From NCBI RefSeq assembly GCF_900094575.1, contig NZ_FMAE01000002.1, positions 620,001-684,000 of the forward strand: a stretch of 64,000 bases of DNA, in the 5' to 3' direction. Shown piece after piece: positions 55,278 through 63,708 of this stretch (within the stretch, counting starts at the first letter, position 1; every line of letters starts with the position of its first letter). Source of the DNA: Bradyrhizobium yuanmingense. Lineage in GTDB: Bacteria > Pseudomonadota > Alphaproteobacteria > Rhizobiales > Xanthobacteraceae. Position numbers and translations under genes: made by a program. The notes under the pieces were generated by a model. That model saw only the letters and a program-made list of their open reading frames with translations. It did no database searches and was not told where the DNA came from.

Positions 55278-56828
55278 TCACACGATCCGCGAGACCTTGT
55301 TCCCCCAGTACCGGTCCCGCAGCAGCCGCTTGTACAGCTTGCCGGTCGGCAGCCGCGGCAATTCCTTTTCGAAATCGACCGAGCGCGGCACCTTCTGCCG
55401 CGACAGCGACTTTGCGCAGAACGCGATCAGCTCCTCGGCGAGCGCCGGCCCCGGCTCCACGCCGGGCATCGGCTGCACCACCGCCTTCACCTCCTCGCCG
55501 AGATCGGCATTGGGTACGCCGAACACCGCGGCGTCCGCCACCTTGGGGTGGGTGATCAGGAGGTTCTCGCATTCCTGCGGATAGATGTTCACCCCGCCGG
55601 AGATGATCATGAAGGTGGCGCGGTCGGTCAGGTATAGGAAGCGGTCGGCATCGACATAGCCGACGTCGCCGACCGTGCTCATGCTCCCATCGGCAGAGCG
55701 CGCCTCCTTGGTTTTCTCGGGATCGTTGAAATATTCGAACGGCGTTGCCGTCTTGAACCAGACCTGGCCGGGCGTGCCGGTCGGGCATTCCCGCATGTTC
55801 TCGTCGAGAATGTGCAGGTCCCCGAGCAGCACCTTGCCGACGGTGCCGCGATGCGCCAGCCATTCCTCGCTGTTGCAGGCGGTGAAGCCGAGGCCTTCGG
55901 TGGCGCCGTAATATTCGTGGATGATCGGTCCCCACCATTTGATCATCTCGTCCTTGACCTGCGGCGGACAGGGCGCGGCGGCGTGGATGGCGATCTCCAG
56001 CGAGGACAGATCGTAGCGGGCGCGCACCTCCTCCGGCAACTTCAGCATGCGCGAGAACATCGTCGGCACCAATTGCGTGTGGGTGATGCCCCATTGCTCG
56101 ACCAGCTGCAGGTAACGCTCGGGATCGAAGCTTTCCATGATGATCACGGTGCCGCCCATGCGGATCGTGAGGTTCACGGCCGCCTGCGGCGCCGAATGAT
56201 AGAGCGGCGCCGGCGACAGGTAGACCATGCCCTCGCGGTAGTGCCAGAGCCTCAACAGGAAATCGAACAGCGGCAGATTGTGCTTCGGCTTCTCCTCCGG
56301 CAGCGGGCGCAGGATGCCCTTAGGTCGTCCCGTCGTGCCGGAGGAATAGAGCATGGCGGTGCCGAGCCACTCGTCGGGAATCGGCGTTGCCGGCAGGCCG
56401 GCGGTCACCTCCGATAGGCCAACGATGCGCTCGCTCTCGCCCGGGCCGTCGGCGACGATGCAGAGCTTGATGTCGGGACAAGCCTCGATCGCCTCGCGCG
56501 CGATGGCGAGCTTGGCCATCGACGTGATCAAAATCTTCGACTGGCTGTTGACGAGCAGATAGGCGAGCTCGCCCGGCGTCAGGAACGAGTTGATGCAGGT
56601 GTAGTAGAGCCCGGAGCGCTCGCCCGCGCCGCAGGCTTCGAGATAACGCGCATTGTTCTCCATGAAGATCGAATAATGGTCGAGCCGCCTCAAGCCGTGC
56701 TGGCGGAACAAGTGCGCCAGCCGGTTGCTGCGCGCCTCCAAGTCGCGATAGGTGACGGCCTCGCCGGTCGCCGCCATGATGAAGGCGGGCTGCAGCGGAC
56801 GCAGGCGGGCGTGGTGACCTGTGTACAT
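55278..56828 (-). CDS. AMP-forming acyl-CoA ligase
   Basis: A 516-residue adenylating enzyme that activates a carboxylic acid via acyl-AMP to acyl-CoA. The phosphate loop is YSSGTTGRPKGI. The A5-like motif EYYGATEGLGF and the hinge/lysine motif LPRLPTGKLYKRLLRDRY (catalytic Lys near residue 500) are present. The opening SNRLAHLFRQHGLRRLDHYSIFMENN resembles the FadD-like ligases of steroid and aromatic acid pathways. It lies 18 bases after the alcohol dehydrogenase gene, so the two form an operon: alcohol or ketone conversion, then acid activation is one possible order. Natural substrate is unknown. Confidence 0.9.
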   Translation of the reverse strand: MYTGHHARLRPLQPAFIMAATGEAVTYRDLEARSNRLAHLFRQHGLRRLDHYSIFMENNARYLEACGAGERSGLYYTCINSFLTPGELAYLLVNSQSKILITSMAKLAIAREAIEACPDIKLCIVADGPGESERIVGLSEVTAGLPATPIPDEWLGTAMLYSSGTTGRPKGILRPLPEEKPKHNLPLFDFLLRLWHYREGMVYLSPAPLYHSAPQAAVNLTIRMGGTVIIMESFDPERYLQLVEQWGITHTQLVPTMFSRMLKLPEEVRARYDLSSLEIAIHAAAPCPPQVKDEMIKWWGPIIHEYYGATEGLGFTACNSEEWLAHRGTVGKVLLGDLHILDENMRECPTGTPGQVWFKTATPFEYFNDPEKTKEARSADGSMSTVGDVGYVDADRFLYLTDRATFMIISGGVNIYPQECENLLITHPKVADAAVFGVPNADLGEEVKAVVQPMPGVEPGPALAEELIAFCAKSLSRQKVPRSVDFEKELPRLPTGKLYKRLLRDRYWGNKVSRIV

Positions 56829-56846
56829 CGATCCTCCGGATGTCGA

Positions 56847-58001
56847 TCAGGCGGCAAGCAGCAGGATCTCGCGCACATCGGCGGGGCCCTCGATCTTGCG
56901 CGGGTTGCGCGGAATCCAGTTCGTGCGCATCGCGGCTTCCGCAATCGCATCGAAATGATCCGGCGCGATGCGCACGTCGGCGAGGCTGCGCGGCATGCCG
57001 AGGGAGCGGATGAAGGCATCGAGCACGTCGGCCGCGTCTCGGCCGGGATAGCCCATGGCGGCCGCGACGATCATCTGCCGCTCGGCATTGTCGCGCGCGT
57101 TCCAGCGCATCACCGCCGGCAGCATGACGCAGGAGGTGTAGCCGTGCGGCACGTCGAAGGCCCCGCCCAGCACGTAGCCGATGCCGTGGCTCGCGCCCAT
57201 CGGCACGCCGGCGGCAAGCGCGCCCATCGACAGCCAAGTGCCGATCTGCGCATCCATCCGCGCATCGAGATCCCCAGGGTCGGACTTCACCCGCGGCAGC
57301 GCGTCGGCGAGCATGGCGAGGCCCTTGACCGCTTGCGCATCGGCATAAGGATGCGTCTCGCGCGAGCAGATCGCCTCGACGCAATGGTCGACGGCGCGGA
57401 TGCCGGTCGACAGGAACAGCCATTCCGGCGTGTGCACGGTGATGGCAGGATCGAGGATGGTCGCGCGCGGGACAGTGAGCGGATGCCGCAGCATCTGCTT
57501 CACGTGGCTCGCGCGGTCGGTGACGCCGGCGATCGATGAGAACTCGCCGCCGGCGATCGTGGTCGGCACGCTGACCTGCCGCACGATTGGGGCCTTCATC
57601 TCGGGCGCGGCGCCCTTGTGCACGCGGATGCGGTCGATGCCGGCGATATCGTCGATGTCGTTGGCGAGGCAGAGCTGCACCGCCTTGGCGCCGTCGGTGA
57701 TGGAACCGCCGCCGATTGTGACGATCAGATCCGCCTCCGCCGCGCGCGCCGCTTGTGTCGCCGCGATCACCGCCTCGCGCGGCGTATGGGCCGGCATCGC
57801 ATCGAACAGGCCGGCGCAGCGGGCGCCGAGCGCCTCTCTGATTTTCGTGATTTCGTCGGTTTGCCGGTTCAGCGTCCCCGACACCATCAGGAAGGCGCGG
57901 CTTGTTCCGAGCCGGTCCATCTGCGCGACGATGGCTTCGGCCGCAGGATGGCCGAACACGACCTCCTCGATCGCGCCGAACACGACACGTCCCTGGTGCA
58001 C
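56847..58001 (-). CDS. Iron-type alcohol dehydrogenase / maleylacetate reductase-like
   Basis: A 384-residue oxidoreductase of the Fe-ADH superfamily. The NAD(P)-binding loop is IVTIGGGSITDGAKA. Metal ligands expected of the family are seen in the order D/H: AVDHCVEAI, then GASHGIGYVLG and VPHGYT. The length and the absence of a long insertion fit either group III alcohol dehydrogenases or maleylacetate reductases. It is first of a two-gene operon with the acyl-CoA ligase. The 349-base gap upstream contains an R5 repeat. Confidence 0.88.
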   Translation of the reverse strand: MHQGRVVFGAIEEVVFGHPAAEAIVAQMDRLGTSRAFLMVSGTLNRQTDEITKIREALGARCAGLFDAMPAHTPREAVIAATQAARAAEADLIVTIGGGSITDGAKAVQLCLANDIDDIAGIDRIRVHKGAAPEMKAPIVRQVSVPTTIAGGEFSSIAGVTDRASHVKQMLRHPLTVPRATILDPAITVHTPEWLFLSTGIRAVDHCVEAICSRETHPYADAQAVKGLAMLADALPRVKSDPGDLDARMDAQIGTWLSMGALAAGVPMGASHGIGYVLGGAFDVPHGYTSCVMLPAVMRWNARDNAERQMIVAAAMGYPGRDAADVLDAFIRSLGMPRSLADVRIAPDHFDAIAEAAMRTNWIPRNPRKIEGPADVREILLLAA

Positions 58002-58150
58002 GCCTGTCCTCCCCGGACAATTCGTTCTTGTTGTTAGGGACGCAATCTAGCCGACCCCGCCGGAGCCGTCATGCGCGAAGACGCTGGCCGTTTGCAGCGC
58101 AAAGGCGGGCTGTTGAAGATGAGATGTGGCGGCGGCCGGCGCGCACGCCT

Positions 58151-58280
58151 CGTCCTTCGAGACGGCGCTACGCGCCTGCTCAGGATGAGGCTCATCGGCG
58201 CCGGTGCCCGTCGAGAACTGCCGCCGCGCACTCCCCCCTCATCCTGAGGAGCCCGCTTAAAGCGGGCGTCTCGAAGGATG
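58151..58280. repeat. Intergenic palindromic repeat, family R5 (CCTTCGAGACG)
   Basis: CGTCCTTCGAGACGGCG at one end is mirrored by CGTCTCGAAGGATG at the other; inner arms CTCAGGATGAGG and CCTCATCCTGAG are exact complements. It is the only copy in this window and lies between the alcohol dehydrogenase and PilZ genes. Confidence 0.8.
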
Positions 58281-58350
58281 GCTGCAGGGAAAATCTCTCC
58301 AAGGCGAGTCCTTGCCAAAAAGGCAGGGCCAGCAACCGGCCGCTATTCCC

Positions 58351-58596
58351 TCAAAACACCACGCCCACGCGCGTGCCGCGCTTCCAGGCGATGCGGCAGC
58401 GCTTCTTGGTGTTGACGTGCAGCAGCTCGAAGCGATCGGGAATCGCCACCTGGCCGCCGAGATCGACGCAGGCCCCGCCGGGCGAATAGTCGATCAGCGT
58501 GCACGGGATCACCGGCGCGCGCGGGTCGGTGATGATCTTGGCCTGGCGTGACACCAGGCCCGCGGGCTTCACACGGACGAACTTTCGCGGATGCAT
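58351..58596 (-). CDS. PilZ-domain protein
   Basis: An 81-residue protein consisting of one PilZ domain, the usual receptor for cyclic di-GMP. The binding motif RxxxR is RKFVR near the N-terminus, and the second motif D/NxSxxG is DYSPGG. GGAGG about 13 bases upstream of the ATG at 58596 supports the start in a longer open frame. Small single-domain PilZ proteins act as adaptors controlling motility, polysaccharide or enzyme activity. No partner gene is adjacent. Confidence 0.88.
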   Translation of the reverse strand: MHPRKFVRVKPAGLVSRQAKIITDPRAPVIPCTLIDYSPGGACVDLGGQVAIPDRFELLHVNTKKRCRIAWKRGTRVGVVF

Positions 58597-58742
58597 TGGC
58601 ACGTCTCCTCCAACTCCGCAGGTCGCGGCGGCTGATCTGTCCCCAATCATGGAAAAGAGTTGATGCGATCCGCCTAAGGCGCGCCCGAGAATTTTAACGA
58701 AAAGTGTCAGCGAAAGGCAAAAGCAGCGGTAGCGCAGTGCGC

Positions 58743-58945
58743 TTCCCCTCTCCCCTTGTGGGAGAGGGTGGCTTCGATGCGAAGCATCGAAGCCGGGTGA
58801 GGGGTTCTATCCTCGCGAACGGTCCCACGCGCGGCAACAACCCCTCATCCGGCGCCGTAGCCGACGCTACGCGTCGGCGTATGCTTAAGACGGCGGCCGT
58901 AGGCCGCCTATGCCACCTTCTCCCACAAGGGGAGAAGGGAAGTCA
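58743..58945. repeat. Intergenic palindromic repeat, family R4 (CTCTCCCC)
   Basis: CCCCTCTCCCCTTGTGGGAG at one end and CTCCCACAAGGGGAGAAGGG at the other, with inner pairs CGGGTGAGGGGTT and AACCCCTCATCCGG. The end overlaps the stop codon of the DUF2235 gene. Confidence 0.82.
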
Positions 58946-60277
58946 CCCCGTCACCCCCTCCACCTCCGCCCCCACATCCGCCCCCGGCGGCACCGGCATC
59001 GGCACCGTCACGTAATCCTTCGGCAGGTTCACCGGCCGGTAGCCCGGCTCCACCGCCATGCGCTTCAGCACGCTCTCATGCACATGTGCGCCTTCGGGGA
59101 TCAGGCGCGGCTCGCCATCGGGGATGTAGAAGCCGAAATAGACTTTCCGCGCCGGCCATTCCCTGTACTTCGCGCGCTTCGGCAAGAACTCCAGCACGCG
59201 CCAGGCCGCCGTCATGGAATCGTGCAGCATGCCGCTCTTCCCAGTATAAGCGGGCTCGACGTAGGTGAACGGCGAATTCTTGCGCTGGACGCCCCAGGCG
59301 AGCTGGTTCACCGTGCGCGGGTTGAACCTCAGCCCGGCCTTCTCGGCCTCGTCGATCATCCAGAGCAGCGGATATTTGGACTGCCCGCTCTCGGCCTCCG
59401 GATAGCCGCCGCCGACGTCGCAATGCACGCCGGCGAACCACACCTGCATGATGTCCTGCGGCACCTTCTTCTCGTCGGGCACGTAGCGGTTGCTCCAGAA
59501 CTCCTGCGGCTCCGCGTAGGGCTTCAGGCGGAACATGCGCCGCCGCTCGTCGATCGCGATCGCCTGCCGGAAGATCCTGATGCTGGGATCGCGCAGTGTG
59601 AAGGCGAGCTCCTCCAGGCTCGGCCAGTAGAAGCGATCGGCGCGCGGCACGATCACGCTCGCCACCGTGTCCCAGACGCCGACGAAATGGATGGTCGGCC
59701 AGCGCGTCGAGGTGATGCGCGCGAATTGCGCGGCGAGGTCGAATTCGTCCTTCGGCAGCGGCCCGCTCTCGTCGAACACGATGTTCTTGATATCCTCGAC
59801 GTCGTTGCCGCGCCCGCTGCCCGAATATTGCTTGTAGGCAATGAGGCCGCTGCCGGCGAGGTTCGCCTGCTCCGGCGAGATCAGACCGATCTTGTGGATC
59901 AGCCCCGCCAGCACGCGCACGGTGTAAGCCCCGCGCGAGAAACCGAACAGGTAGATCTTGTCGCCGGGCGCGTAATGCTGAACCAGGAAGCAATAGGACG
60001 ACAGCACGTTGTCATCGAGCCCGTATCCGGTGGCGAGCCCCCACACCAGCTTGATGTTGGCCTTCCAGCGCCCCCACGTCGACGGCTCCGTCATGGTGCC
60101 GACCCCGGGATCGTAAAACACCATCTGCCTGGGCTGCGTCTTGTCCGTCTTGCGCAGGCAGCGATAGAGCTTCAGGACGTTGGAGATGTTCTCCGAGATC
60201 TCGTTGCCGGTGCCGTCACAGCAGATGACGAGATTCTTGCCGGCGGGCTTGTGGTCGGCGGGGTGGGCGGATTCCAT
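58943..60277 (-). CDS. DUF2235-domain alpha/beta hydrolase
   Basis: A 444-residue protein of the DUF2235 family. The opening NLVICCDGTGNEISENISNVLKLYR and the nucleophile elbow GFSRGAYTVR (Ser in GxSxG) define it; HFVGVWDTVAS and HCDVGGGYPE supply the expected acid and His. Some relatives are type VI secretion phospholipase effectors (Tle1), but no VgrG, Hcp or immunity gene is near, and there is no signal peptide. A housekeeping lipase-like role is equally possible. A 66-codon copy of its 5' end lies at 63334-63595. Confidence 0.88.
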   Translation of the reverse strand: MESAHPADHKPAGKNLVICCDGTGNEISENISNVLKLYRCLRKTDKTQPRQMVFYDPGVGTMTEPSTWGRWKANIKLVWGLATGYGLDDNVLSSYCFLVQHYAPGDKIYLFGFSRGAYTVRVLAGLIHKIGLISPEQANLAGSGLIAYKQYSGSGRGNDVEDIKNIVFDESGPLPKDEFDLAAQFARITSTRWPTIHFVGVWDTVASVIVPRADRFYWPSLEELAFTLRDPSIRIFRQAIAIDERRRMFRLKPYAEPQEFWSNRYVPDEKKVPQDIMQVWFAGVHCDVGGGYPEAESGQSKYPLLWMIDEAEKAGLRFNPRTVNQLAWGVQRKNSPFTYVEPAYTGKSGMLHDSMTAAWRVLEFLPKRAKYREWPARKVYFGFYIPDGEPRLIPEGAHVHESVLKRMAVEPGYRPVNLPKDYVTVPMPVPPGADVGAEVEGVTG

Positions 60278-60438
60278 GGGATGCGCCTCCGGGTGATGCT
60301 ACCCGGGCGAGTATAGCGGAAAATGGAGGGCAGCGAGGAGGCGACGTCGCCGGCACCCGGTCCCATGGCCGAAGGCTGTGTTGACATTAACCTCTTGTTA
60401 ACCATGCGGTTGCCTAATGTTGACGATGGGGGATCACC

Positions 60439-61119
60439 ATGTCGGCCCATGTGACGCGGCGGAAGTTGATGCCTGTTTCGGCCGATCCGGCCATCCGGTC
60501 GGTGGCGAGGCTGGCGGTTCGCGCCAGGGCCGTCCTACAGGGCAGAACGCCTGTCCTACGGAGCAAAGCCATGTTCGCAAGGGACGACTTAGTGGACAAT
60601 CTCAGCCGCGATCTCGATCGCGCGCGCGGCAGACGCGATGCGCTCGCATCCGAAGCCACGACCCTGGCGGCGCAGATCGCCGAAATTGAAGCCCGCCTTT
60701 CGGAGGAGAAGAAAAGGCGAGAGCGTGAGCGCGTCCTGAGCGAGATCGAACTGATCAAGACGCGAATCAAGCAAGCCGCCGGAGCGTTTGCACCTGTCGT
60801 GGACGGCCTCTCCCGGGCGGTCGAATCGGCTGCGGCCGTTGTGCCCGAGGCGCGCGAGCTCAATAGTTTCCTGGTGTCGGTGGCGACCGAGGTCGACAGC
60901 GTGCTCGATCCCCTGTTGCGTGAACTGGATCAGCGCGCGGATGCAGTGCGATCCGGCCACGCGGCGCTGGACTTGCCGAGTTCGGCCGTTGAAGCCCCGC
61001 CCATCGAGCTGCCGAAGGACACCAACGAACGCCTGCTTCGCTTTCCGGCCTGGCTGTCCCGCGACAAGGAAACGGACAAGAAGGAAACCGCCGAGAGCCC
61101 GCGCAGCACGGCGGCGTGA
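60439..61119 (+). CDS. Coiled-coil protein, unknown
   Basis: A 226-residue soluble protein, highly charged. Residues about 50-105 form a strong coiled coil (RDLDRARGRRDALASEATTLAAQIAEIEARL and on through EEKKRRERERV). A second helical part follows, and the tail is KDTNERLLRFPAWLSRDKETDKK. The start could be internal (for example ATG at 60571, MFARDDLVDN), since the first 45 residues look less structured. No family or neighbour suggests a role. It is divergent from the DUF2235 gene. Confidence 0.65.
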   Translation: MSAHVTRRKLMPVSADPAIRSVARLAVRARAVLQGRTPVLRSKAMFARDDLVDNLSRDLDRARGRRDALASEATTLAAQIAEIEARLSEEKKRRERERVLSEIELIKTRIKQAAGAFAPVVDGLSRAVESAAAVVPEARELNSFLVSVATEVDSVLDPLLRELDQRADAVRSGHAALDLPSSAVEAPPIELPKDTNERLLRFPAWLSRDKETDKKETAESPRSTAA

Positions 61120-61144
61120 AGCATCGGCGGCTGGGCTCTACTCC

Positions 61145-61269
61145 GTCATTCCGGGGCGCGCCCCTTGGCGCGAACTACGGTGCGCAATTGCGCACCTGAG
61201 AATCCATTGCTCAACGGTCACCGCGGCTAAATGGATCCCGGGCTCTCGCTTCGCGAGCCCCGGGATGAC
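61145..61269. repeat. Intergenic palindromic repeat, family R2
   Basis: Starts GTCATTCCGGGGCGCGCC and ends GCGAGCCCCGGGATGAC. The middle has GAGAATCCATTG and ATGGATCCCGGG. It separates convergent genes. Confidence 0.82.
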
Positions 61270-61320
61270 GACCTGTTATTTGGCTCGCTGGTCGTCCGAT
61301 CCGCAGCCCGGCTCGACCAC

Positions 61321-62577
61321 TCAGCTCGCCGCGCGGCGCAAGAAGGCCGGAATATCGAGAACGGCCTCGTCGGGCGCATTGCGTGCAGGCGCGCGGCCGT
61401 AAGCATCGAGCGGCTGAAGCGCCGGCTGTCGCGCATGGTCCAGGCCCGGCCTGGCCGGTGGGCCCACGGGGTGGTGCGGCTGCGGGCGGAGCGGCGGGCT
61501 TCCCGCTTGCGGAAGGGCGGCGCTGCGCTCGATGCGATCGGCGATGCGGCGGCCGTCGTTGCGCAGCCTGCCGGCGAGCTGGGTGAGGGCGGTTTCCGCT
61601 GGTAGCGCCTGCGCCGGATCGAGATTATCGATACCGGTCGCCACCACCGAGACGCGGACGATGCCCTCTAAGCTTTCGTCAAACGACGCACCGACGATGA
61701 TGTTGGCGTCCGGGTCGGCCTCGTCGCGAATGCGGGTCGCCGCTTCGTCGACCTCGTACAGCATGAGATCCTTGCCGCCGGTGATGGAGATGATGAGGCC
61801 ACTGGCCCGCTTGATCGAGGGATTCTCGATCAGCGGATTGGAAATAGCGGCCACGGCGGCTGCGAGCACGCGCTTCTCGCCGGAAGCCTCGCCCCGTCCC
61901 ATCATGGCCTTGCCCTTCTCCTTCATGACGGAGAGGACGTCGGCGAAATCGAGATTGATCAGACCTTCCTTGACGATGAGGTCGCTGATGCAGGCCACGC
62001 CCGAATAAAGCACCTGGTCGGCAAGGGCGAAGGCATCGGCGAACGTGGTCTTCTCGCTGGCCACACGGAACAGGTTCTGGTTCGGGATGATCAGGAGGGT
62101 GTCGACTGTCTTCAGCAGCTCCTCGATGCCGGCTTCGGCAAAGCGCATGCGGCGCTGGCCCTCGAAGTAGAACGGCTTGGTGACCACGCCGATGGTGAGA
62201 ATGCCGAGCTCGCGCGCGATTCTGGCCACGACGGGTGCAGCCCCGGTGCCGGTGCCGCCGCCCATGCCTGCCGTCACGAACACCATGTGCGCGCCGGTCA
62301 ATTGCTCGCGGATCGTGTCGATCGCCTCTTCGGCTGCGGCGCGTCCCAGTTCCGGCTGCGAGCCGGCGCCGAGGCCTGCGGTTACCCGCGTGCCGAGCTG
62401 GATGAGGCGCTTCGCCTTCGACATCGCCAGCGCCTGTGCGTCGGTGTTGGCGACCACGAACTCGACACCCTGCAGCCCGGCCGCGATCATGTTGTTGACG
62501 GCATTGCCCCCGGCGCCGCCGACGCCGAACACAACGATGCGGGCCTTCATTTCATGGATATCGGTATTGCCAGTCAT
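61321..62577 (-). CDS. ftsZ: FtsZ paralogue
   Basis: A 418-residue tubulin-like GTPase. The signature GGGTGTG is at residues 106-112, the N-terminal loop is [14 protein letters not shown], and the T7 loop contains NLDFADV. The C-terminus [13 protein letters not shown] matches the peptide that binds FtsA and other division partners. The linker is short, and no ftsA, ftsQ, ddl or mur gene is near, so this is not the division-cluster ftsZ. Rhizobia carry a second FtsZ; the one in S. meliloti lacks the C-terminal peptide, whereas this one keeps it. It may modulate the main Z ring. Confidence 0.92.
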   Translation of the reverse strand: MTGNTDIHEMKARIVVFGVGGAGGNAVNNMIAAGLQGVEFVVANTDAQALAMSKAKRLIQLGTRVTAGLGAGSQPELGRAAAEEAIDTIREQLTGAHMVFVTAGMGGGTGTGAAPVVARIARELGILTIGVVTKPFYFEGQRRMRFAEAGIEELLKTVDTLLIIPNQNLFRVASEKTTFADAFALADQVLYSGVACISDLIVKEGLINLDFADVLSVMKEKGKAMMGRGEASGEKRVLAAAVAAISNPLIENPSIKRASGLIISITGGKDLMLYEVDEAATRIRDEADPDANIIVGASFDESLEGIVRVSVVATGIDNLDPAQALPAETALTQLAGRLRNDGRRIADRIERSAALPQAGSPPLRPQPHHPVGPPARPGLDHARQPALQPLDAYGRAPARNAPDEAVLDIPAFLRRAAS

Positions 62578-62639
62578 TCTTCCCTCGCGATTGCTCCGGC
62601 AAGCCGGGGATTAAAGAAAGTCTCGCGTGCTACCTGCAA

Positions 62640-62736
62640 GCATGATCCGGAAAAGTGCGAAGCGGTTTTCCGAAAAGATCATGCTCGAACAAAAACCTGG
62701 AGCGCGATGACGATTCATCCCAATCTCATCGCGCTC
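62640..62736. repeat. Intergenic composite repeat, family R6 (GCATGATCC)
   Basis: GCATGATCCGGAAAAGTG pairs with CCGAAAAGATCATGC, and a second unit AGCGCGATGA pairs with TCATCGCGCT. The shorter copy is at 12752-12798. The second unit contains the stop codon of the HTH protein gene. Confidence 0.85.
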
Positions 62737-63241
62737 TAGCCGCGCGGTCTGCTTGCACGATGAAGGCGGCCAGATGTCCCAACCGGCGCGCCGCGTGTCC
62801 TGCGATCGAGCCGCCAGGGCGGCGATCGCTCCGCAGCGCCGCCACTTCGTCTTCCAGTCGTGCCGCCCATGCATTGGCGGCCGTCGTCTCGGCGGTCGCC
62901 TGCGTCAGCTCGATGGCGAGGCGATCGGCACGCTCGCGCTCGCGCTCGAACACGGCCCTGTAGGCGGCTGCGACGGATTCGAGCCGCGCGATCTCCGCCT
63001 TGAAGACCTCGGTCTTGACGGCCTCGATCCTGGCCAGGGAGGTCGCGATGGGATCTGCCCGGCGGGCTCGTCGCGGGCGCGGCGTGTAGCGGAGAGCGGC
63101 GAGATCGACGCTCACCACCGCCTTGCCGTCAGCCGACCGCGAGCGCGGCAACCGCCGACGCCGCGCCAGTGCCCGCGCGGCCTCGCGCGAGACATTGAGG
63201 CGGGCACCGAGATCGGCATACGTCAACAACTCAACGCACAT
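62726..63241 (-). CDS. HTH and coiled-coil DNA-binding protein
   Basis: A 171-residue protein. The start MCVELLTYADLGARLNVSREAARALARRRRLPRS is a helix-turn-helix, followed by a basic Arg/Pro-rich patch (RYTPRPRRARRADP) and a long helical coiled coil (about 75-150, AEIARLESVAAAYRAVFERERERADRL). AGGAG about nine bases before the ATG at 63241 decides the start. The layout resembles small DNA-binding proteins linked to plasmid or mobile-element genes. The last four residues come from the R6 repeat. Confidence 0.7.
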   Translation of the reverse strand: MCVELLTYADLGARLNVSREAARALARRRRLPRSRSADGKAVVSVDLAALRYTPRPRRARRADPIATSLARIEAVKTEVFKAEIARLESVAAAYRAVFERERERADRLAIELTQATAETTAANAWAARLEDEVAALRSDRRPGGSIAGHAARRLGHLAAFIVQADRAARAR

Positions 63242-63333
63242 CGGCGCTTCTCCTGGAGCGAACCGGGAAGGCATTTCGAGCTAATGATGGCTGGACGATT
63301 ACCGCAGGCTAGGGTGCGTTGGTTAATGGACGG

Positions 63334-63595
63334 TTAACGCGCGAGGGGGGTGTTTACGGGTGGCGTCACCGTGCCGGCCTTGGGTTCGCAGGGTACCAGC
63401 TGCCGCGGCTGCGTCGTGTCCGTCTTGCGCAGGCAGCGATAGAGCTTCAGGACGTTGGAGACGTTCTCGCTGATCTCGTTGCCGGTGCCGTCACGGCAGA
63501 TGACGAGGTTTTCGGCTCGGTTTCCGGTCGGCATCGCGCGCGTGCTCCACGGGATGTGCCTCAGGGTGATGCTGCCGGGGCGAGTAGAGCGGAAT
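63334..63595 (-). pseudogene. Truncated copy of the DUF2235 gene 5' end
   Basis: The stretch NLVICRDGTGNEISENVSNV and the following KLYRCLRKTDTTQPRQ match the N-terminus of the intact gene at 58943-60277 almost residue for residue. Similarity continues into the upstream DNA (GGGTGATGCTGCCGGGGCGA region), so promoter and start were copied too. The frame ends after 66 codons, without the catalytic elbow. It is probably non-functional. Confidence 0.8.
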
Positions 63596-63708
63596 AGAGG
63601 ACCGCTGGTCGCGCTGATTTTGTCCCCTTGCTTACCCGTGCTGTTTTGAAGCCATTGGCGAATCTTAGAGATTCCGCTAACGATGCCCGGTGAAGGGAGG
63701 CTCATTTC

